A stretch of DNA of 25,221 bases from Candidatus Curtissbacteria bacterium RIFCSPLOWO2_01_FULL_41_18. GTDB taxonomy: Bacteria; Patescibacteriota; Microgenomatia; Curtissbacterales; GWA2-41-24. The translations under genes and the position numbers were made by a program. Positions within the stretch are counted from its first letter, which is position 1, and each line of letters opens with the position of its first letter. Positions 21,810-25,221 of the stretch are shown piece after piece. The notes under the pieces were generated by a model. The model saw nothing but the letters and a program-made list of their open reading frames with translations. It searched no databases and had not been told where the DNA came from. The stretch lies in NCBI GenBank assembly GCA_001776475.1, contig MFBQ01000041.1, forward strand, positions 1 to 25,221, given 5' to 3'.

Positions 21810-23174
21810 ATGATCAGGTCCAAAAAGATTGCCATCTTCGGTTTTGGCAAGGAAGGTGTTTCGGCTGCCAATTATTTAGGCCATCGTAACCAAATTACTA
21901 TTTTCGAAAAGAAGCAAGAAACACAAATAGATAAATCTCTCTTTAAAAAACTCAAGGTAAAAGGCGTCAATTTTTACTTTGGCGACAGTTTTGATAAAAA
22001 TTTAGAATTCGACTTAATCATTAGATCTCCTGGTGTCAGACCGGAGAATAAATATATCTTATTTCTCGAACGCAAAGGCGCCAAAGTTACTTCATCAACA
22101 AAAATATTTTTTCTATATTGTCCTTGCAAAATAATTGGTGTAACAGGAACCAAAGGTAAGGGTACCACTTCGACTCTCATTTATAAATTTTTAAAAACTA
22201 AATATAAAGATGTCTTTTTAGCAGGCAATATTGGTACTCCAATGCTACAAATTTTGCCCAAGCTGAAAAAAGATAGCCTTGTTATTTTGGAACTTTCGAG
22301 TTTTCAATTAATAGATTTAGATTTTAGTCCCTACATCGCTGTTATCTTGATGATTACAACAGAGCACCTGGATTGGCACAAAGACCAAAAGGAGTATTAT
22401 CGGGCTAAAGAATCAATAGTGTCGCATCAAACCGGGTCTGATTATGCAATTATCAATTTTGATTATGAAAAGTCGCGCCAATTTGCCAAAAAAACTAAAG
22501 CCCATACTTATTTCTTCTCAACCCGAGCTCGAACCAACGGTGTCTATGTTGAGGGTGACAACCTAATATCGGAAATAGGCCAAAAAGAAATAATCTGCAA
22601 AACAAGCAAAATCTTATTGCCAGGTAGACACAATCTTCAAAACGTGGCAGCGGCCGTCTGCGTTGCCAAAATTTTTGATGTTAACAGATCAAAAACTTTT
22701 AAAATTGTCTCTACCTTTAAGGGTTTAAAACATCGGCTACAATTAGTTGGAGAAATTAATGGAGTTAAGTACTACAATGATTCTTTTTCAACAATCCCTG
22801 AAACGGCTGTTGCCGCCATTGAATCATTCAGCCAGCCTAAAATACTGATTCTGGGCGGGTCTTCAAAAAATTCTGATTTTTCAACTTTGGCAAAAAAAAT
22901 CAGCAAGGATAAAACCCTCAAAGCATTAATTCTCATAGGTAGTGAAGCAAAAACCATCAAAAATGCCATAATAGAAGCAGGCGGATTTCAAGGCAATGTC
23001 ATCCAAAATCCAAAGGACATGAAAGAAATCGTCGAAAGTGCTGCAAATTTTGCAAGCTGGGGCGACGTTGTTATCCTTTCGCCGGCATGTGCCTCTTTTG
23101 ATATGTTTAAAAATTACCAGGATCGAGGGCAAAAATTTACTCACGAAGTCCAAAAATTAAATAAAAAACCATAA
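21810..23174 (+). CDS. murD: UDP-MurNAc-L-alanine--D-glutamate ligase MurD
   Basis: MurD adds D-Glu to UDP-MurNAc-L-Ala. The 454-residue protein has the complete three-domain layout: the N-terminal UDP-binding Rossmann-like domain (KIAIFGFGKEGVSAANYL, DLIIRSPGVRPENKYI), the ATPase domain (IIGVTGTKGKGTTSTLI, AGNIGTP, LELSSFQLIDLDFSP, EHLDWH) and the C-terminal domain (GRHNLQN, GLKHRLQLVGEINGVKYYNDSFST, LSPACASFDMFKNYQDRGQKF). The P-loop reads TKGKGT where most MurD have TNGKST. In contrast to MurE and MurF here, its N-terminal domain is kept. The gene follows murI by 7 bp. Confidence 0.96.
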   Translation: MIRSKKIAIFGFGKEGVSAANYLGHRNQITIFEKKQETQIDKSLFKKLKVKGVNFYFGDSFDKNLEFDLIIRSPGVRPENKYILFLERKGAKVTSSTKIFFLYCPCKIIGVTGTKGKGTTSTLIYKFLKTKYKDVFLAGNIGTPMLQILPKLKKDSLVILELSSFQLIDLDFSPYIAVILMITTEHLDWHKDQKEYYRAKESIVSHQTGSDYAIINFDYEKSRQFAKKTKAHTYFFSTRARTNGVYVEGDNLISEIGQKEIICKTSKILLPGRHNLQNVAAAVCVAKIFDVNRSKTFKIVSTFKGLKHRLQLVGEINGVKYYNDSFSTIPETAVAAIESFSQPKILILGGSSKNSDFSTLAKKISKDKTLKALILIGSEAKTIKNAIIEAGGFQGNVIQNPKDMKEIVESAANFASWGDVVILSPACASFDMFKNYQDRGQKFTHEVQKLNKKP

Positions 23175-23182
23175 AGGGAGAA

Positions 23183-24286
23183 ATGATCCGGATAAGAAGC
23201 CAAAGTACCCATTTTGATCAATGGTTACTGATATCAACCATAATTTTGGTTACAGTCGGGCTTTTGGCAATTTACGATGCATCGGTAGTGTCTGCATTTC
23301 GCGACTTCCACGATCGTCTTTTTTACTTCAAGAACCAACTTATCTGGGCAAGTCTTGGATCGATTTCACTCTTTTTCTTTAGTCTATTTGATTACCACAG
23401 ACTTTTAAAACTAAGTCATTTTATTCTCGCCGCCAGTATCCTAATGCTAATTCTAGTTCTTGTGCCATTTATTGGTACACAAGTTTTAGGTGCTCGGCGC
23501 TGGATCAGTGTTGGCACTTTTACTTTTCAACCATCAGAGTTTACCAAACTTGCCCTGATTTTTTACGGAACGTCCATTATCTCAAAATTGGCAAAATATA
23601 AAACAAGTTTAATAGATTTCGCTATTGTGCTTTTTCTACCAGCCCTGTTTACTTCTGTACTAGTATTAGTTCAGCCAGATCTTGGAACAGCCTTAATTTT
23701 TTTAGTCCTCACCTTAATTATTTATTTTATTGGTGGTGGTCCAGTTAGGCATTTTTTCCTCGCGATCCCGCTCTTAATAGCTATGGCGGTTGCGGCCATT
23801 ATTTCCCAGCCTTACAGGCTTGCCAGACTTGAGTCTTTTCTCGACCCTACGCGCGACCCTCAAGGTGCTTCTTACCAAATATCTCAAATAATTATCGCAT
23901 TGTCTTCCGGTAAGTTATTTGGAGTAGGAATAGGTGGATCTCGAGGCAAGTTTGATTTTATCCCAGAGGTTCATTCGGACTCGATTTTTGCGATTATTGT
24001 TGAGGAGCTGGGATTTATAGGGGGAGTAGTTTTAATATTGATTTTCCTATTTCTAATTACCAGAGGCATAAAAATCGCCAGAAGCGCACCTGATTTGCAG
24101 GGCAAGATCTTAGCAATGGGTATTGTCACCTTAATCGCTACTCAAAGTCTTTTTAACCTTGCTTCCAATGTTGCCTTAGTTCCACTAACAGGAGTTCCGC
24201 TCCCATTCATCTCCTATGGCGGCTCGTCTCTATTTGTCACTTTAACCGCAATAGGCATCCTTCTTAATGTTAAAAGCCAATCATGA
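23183..24286 (+). CDS. ftsW: FtsW-type SEDS glycan polymerase
   Basis: FtsW polymerises lipid II into glycan strands at the septum with FtsI. The 367-residue protein has about ten transmembrane segments with SEDS landmarks: GARRWISVG, FQPSEFTKLALI, VQPDLGTALIFLVLT, LDPTRDPQGASYQISQ, GVGIGGSRGKFDFIPEVHSDSIFAIIVEELGFIGG (its acidic HSDSIF region corresponds to the catalytic Asp loop) and VPLTGVPLPFISYGGSSL. A clear ribosome site, GGGAG, lies just before ATG 23183. RodA is the main alternative; the neighbours murD and murG and the presence of ftsI in the cluster favour FtsW. Its TGA overlaps the murG start. Confidence 0.93.
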   Translation: MIRIRSQSTHFDQWLLISTIILVTVGLLAIYDASVVSAFRDFHDRLFYFKNQLIWASLGSISLFFFSLFDYHRLLKLSHFILAASILMLILVLVPFIGTQVLGARRWISVGTFTFQPSEFTKLALIFYGTSIISKLAKYKTSLIDFAIVLFLPALFTSVLVLVQPDLGTALIFLVLTLIIYFIGGGPVRHFFLAIPLLIAMAVAAIISQPYRLARLESFLDPTRDPQGASYQISQIIIALSSGKLFGVGIGGSRGKFDFIPEVHSDSIFAIIVEELGFIGGVVLILIFLFLITRGIKIARSAPDLQGKILAMGIVTLIATQSLFNLASNVALVPLTGVPLPFISYGGSSLFVTLTAIGILLNVKSQS

Positions 24287-25221
24287 AAAAAATTGTCATC
24301 TGTGGTGGGCATCTAACACCGGCACTAGCACTAATAGAAGAACTTCAGAAAAAAGAAGATTTGGCGATAATCTTTTTCGGCCGCAAATACGCAACCGAAG
24401 GATCAAATAGTCTATCTGCTGAATACAAAAGTATCTCAGCGGTGGGTATCAAGTTTTATAAGATCTCTGCTGGCCGAATTCAGCGAAAGTTCACTAAGTA
24501 TACTCTGGGATCGTTTTTAAAAATTCCGATAGGCTTTATTCAGAGTTTATTTTATTTATTAAAGGTACAGCCTGACTTAATCGTTTCTTTTGGCGGTTAT
24601 CTCTCAGCCCCAGTTGTTTTTGCAAGCTGGCTCATTGGTATTGACTCCGTAACCCATGAGCAAAGTACTGTACCGGGACTGGCTACCAAAATCAACTCGC
24701 TTTTTACCAAGAAGATCCTCTTAACTTGGTACCAGTCTGCGGACTTCTTTTCTAAAGAAAAAAGTCAGGTCATTGGCAATTTAACTAGAAGATCAATTTT
24801 TCAAAAAAGTGCCAAAGACACAAGAATTCAGAAATTTATAAAATCAAGTCGCAGACTTATGTTTATTACTGGTGGCAATCAAGGCTCGCATTTCATTAAC
24901 ACATTGATATTTAATCTCCTGCCGCAGCTTAAAAACTACCAAATCGTGCACCAAGTCGGCACGGCCAATTTCCAGGGAGACTTGGATAAAGCGCGCAAAG
25001 TCAAACGGCGAAACTATTTAGCCGTTGATTATCTTGATACAGACAACATCGGTCCGGTATTTGCGAGGTCCAACCTCGTCGTCGCTCGCTCGGGAGCTAA
25101 CACTGTCTGGGACTTGGCTATTCTTGGTAAAGTCGCCATTTTGATTCCTTTACCACATGCCGCATCAGGCGAGCAAGAAGCCAACGCCCAAATCCTAGAA
25201 AAAGCAGGCTCGGCAATAATC
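24283..25221 (+). CDS. murG: MurG, lipid II-forming GlcNAc transferase, 3'-truncated by window edge
   Basis: MurG adds GlcNAc from UDP-GlcNAc to lipid I, giving lipid II, at the inner membrane face. The visible 313 residues start MKKIVICGGHLTPALALIEEL at an ATG overlapping the ftsW stop. They contain PDLIVSFGGYLSAPVVFASWL, THEQSTVPGLATKI, FITGGNQGSHFINTLI, HQVGTA and the UDP-GlcNAc site VARSGANTVWDLAILGKVAILIPLPHAASGEQEANAQIL. The N-terminal glycine-rich loop, GGTGGH in most MurG, is shortened to CGGHLTP. The frame is open to the last base, so the end of the gene lies outside. Confidence 0.92.
   Translation, partial: MKKIVICGGHLTPALALIEELQKKEDLAIIFFGRKYATEGSNSLSAEYKSISAVGIKFYKISAGRIQRKFTKYTLGSFLKIPIGFIQSLFYLLKVQPDLIVSFGGYLSAPVVFASWLIGIDSVTHEQSTVPGLATKINSLFTKKILLTWYQSADFFSKEKSQVIGNLTRRSIFQKSAKDTRIQKFIKSSRRLMFITGGNQGSHFINTLIFNLLPQLKNYQIVHQVGTANFQGDLDKARKVKRRNYLAVDYLDTDNIGPVFARSNLVVARSGANTVWDLAILGKVAILIPLPHAASGEQEANAQILEKAGSAII

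Noticed and set aside
1..25221. tRNA or rRNA genes
   Set aside because: No cloverleaf with a TTCRANY-type T-loop and no conserved rRNA stretch was noticed on either strand.

Overview
The window looks like part of a reduced, AT-rich genome from the Candidate Phyla Radiation (Patescibacteria), most likely the Microgenomates side. This is inferred from gene content and style and was not tested by phylogeny. The evidence is: compact Mur enzymes with divergent motifs, a nucleotidyltransferase-MurC fusion, a DUF5652-type small membrane protein inside the cluster, tight gene packing, and -10 boxes placed so close to start codons that several mRNAs should be leaderless or nearly so.

Region 1 (1-3191) holds the 3' part of a glycyl-tRNA synthetase gene, a complete but divergent PurF-type amidophosphoribosyltransferase, and a small FMN-split-barrel (pyridoxamine-phosphate-oxidase-like) protein.

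Region 2 (about 3192-6531) is an accessory island of looser texture. It contains a minus-strand XRE regulator, a divergent membrane-anchored Pro/Thr/Ser-rich protein gene broken by an in-frame TAA, a 55-residue zinc-ribbon protein, a DUF2939/DUF4352-like membrane protein and an SNase-like lipoprotein with an Excalibur-like tail. Four copies of a roughly 43-bp repeat punctuate it. Its right edge carries a second, degenerate copy of the last 60 bp of the split-barrel gene, so the island lies between two copies of one gene end.

Region 3 (6532-7096) has cutA on the minus strand with a leaderless promoter. Facing it is the control region of the division/cell-wall (dcw) cluster: four TGGT boxes spaced exactly 10 bp apart (a candidate MraZ operator), followed by a leader RNA of about 120 nt that can form an 11-bp stem, a nested 9-bp stem and possible pseudoknot pairings next to the mraZ ribosome binding site.

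Region 4 (7097-25221) is a long co-directional dcw/peptidoglycan cluster: mraZ, rsmH, ftsL-like, ftsI, DUF5652-like, murE, glmU-like/murC fusion, murB, murA, metK, ddl, murF, mraY, murI, murD, ftsW and murG (cut by the window end). Together these make UDP-MurNAc (MurA, MurB) from UDP-GlcNAc, add the peptide stem (MurC, MurD, MurE, MurF, fed by MurI and Ddl), build lipid I and II (MraY, MurG) and polymerise and cross-link septal wall (FtsW, FtsI). RsmH uses SAM, which MetK makes. Several enzymes show by-eye departures from textbook motifs: MurA has Asp for the fosfomycin-target Cys, MraY has HLW for HHH, MurC has DDYAVQP for DDYGHHP, MurG has a shortened N-terminal Gly loop, and MurE lacks the N-terminal domain. 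Heptamer-based tandem repeats occur inside or beside several of these conserved genes.
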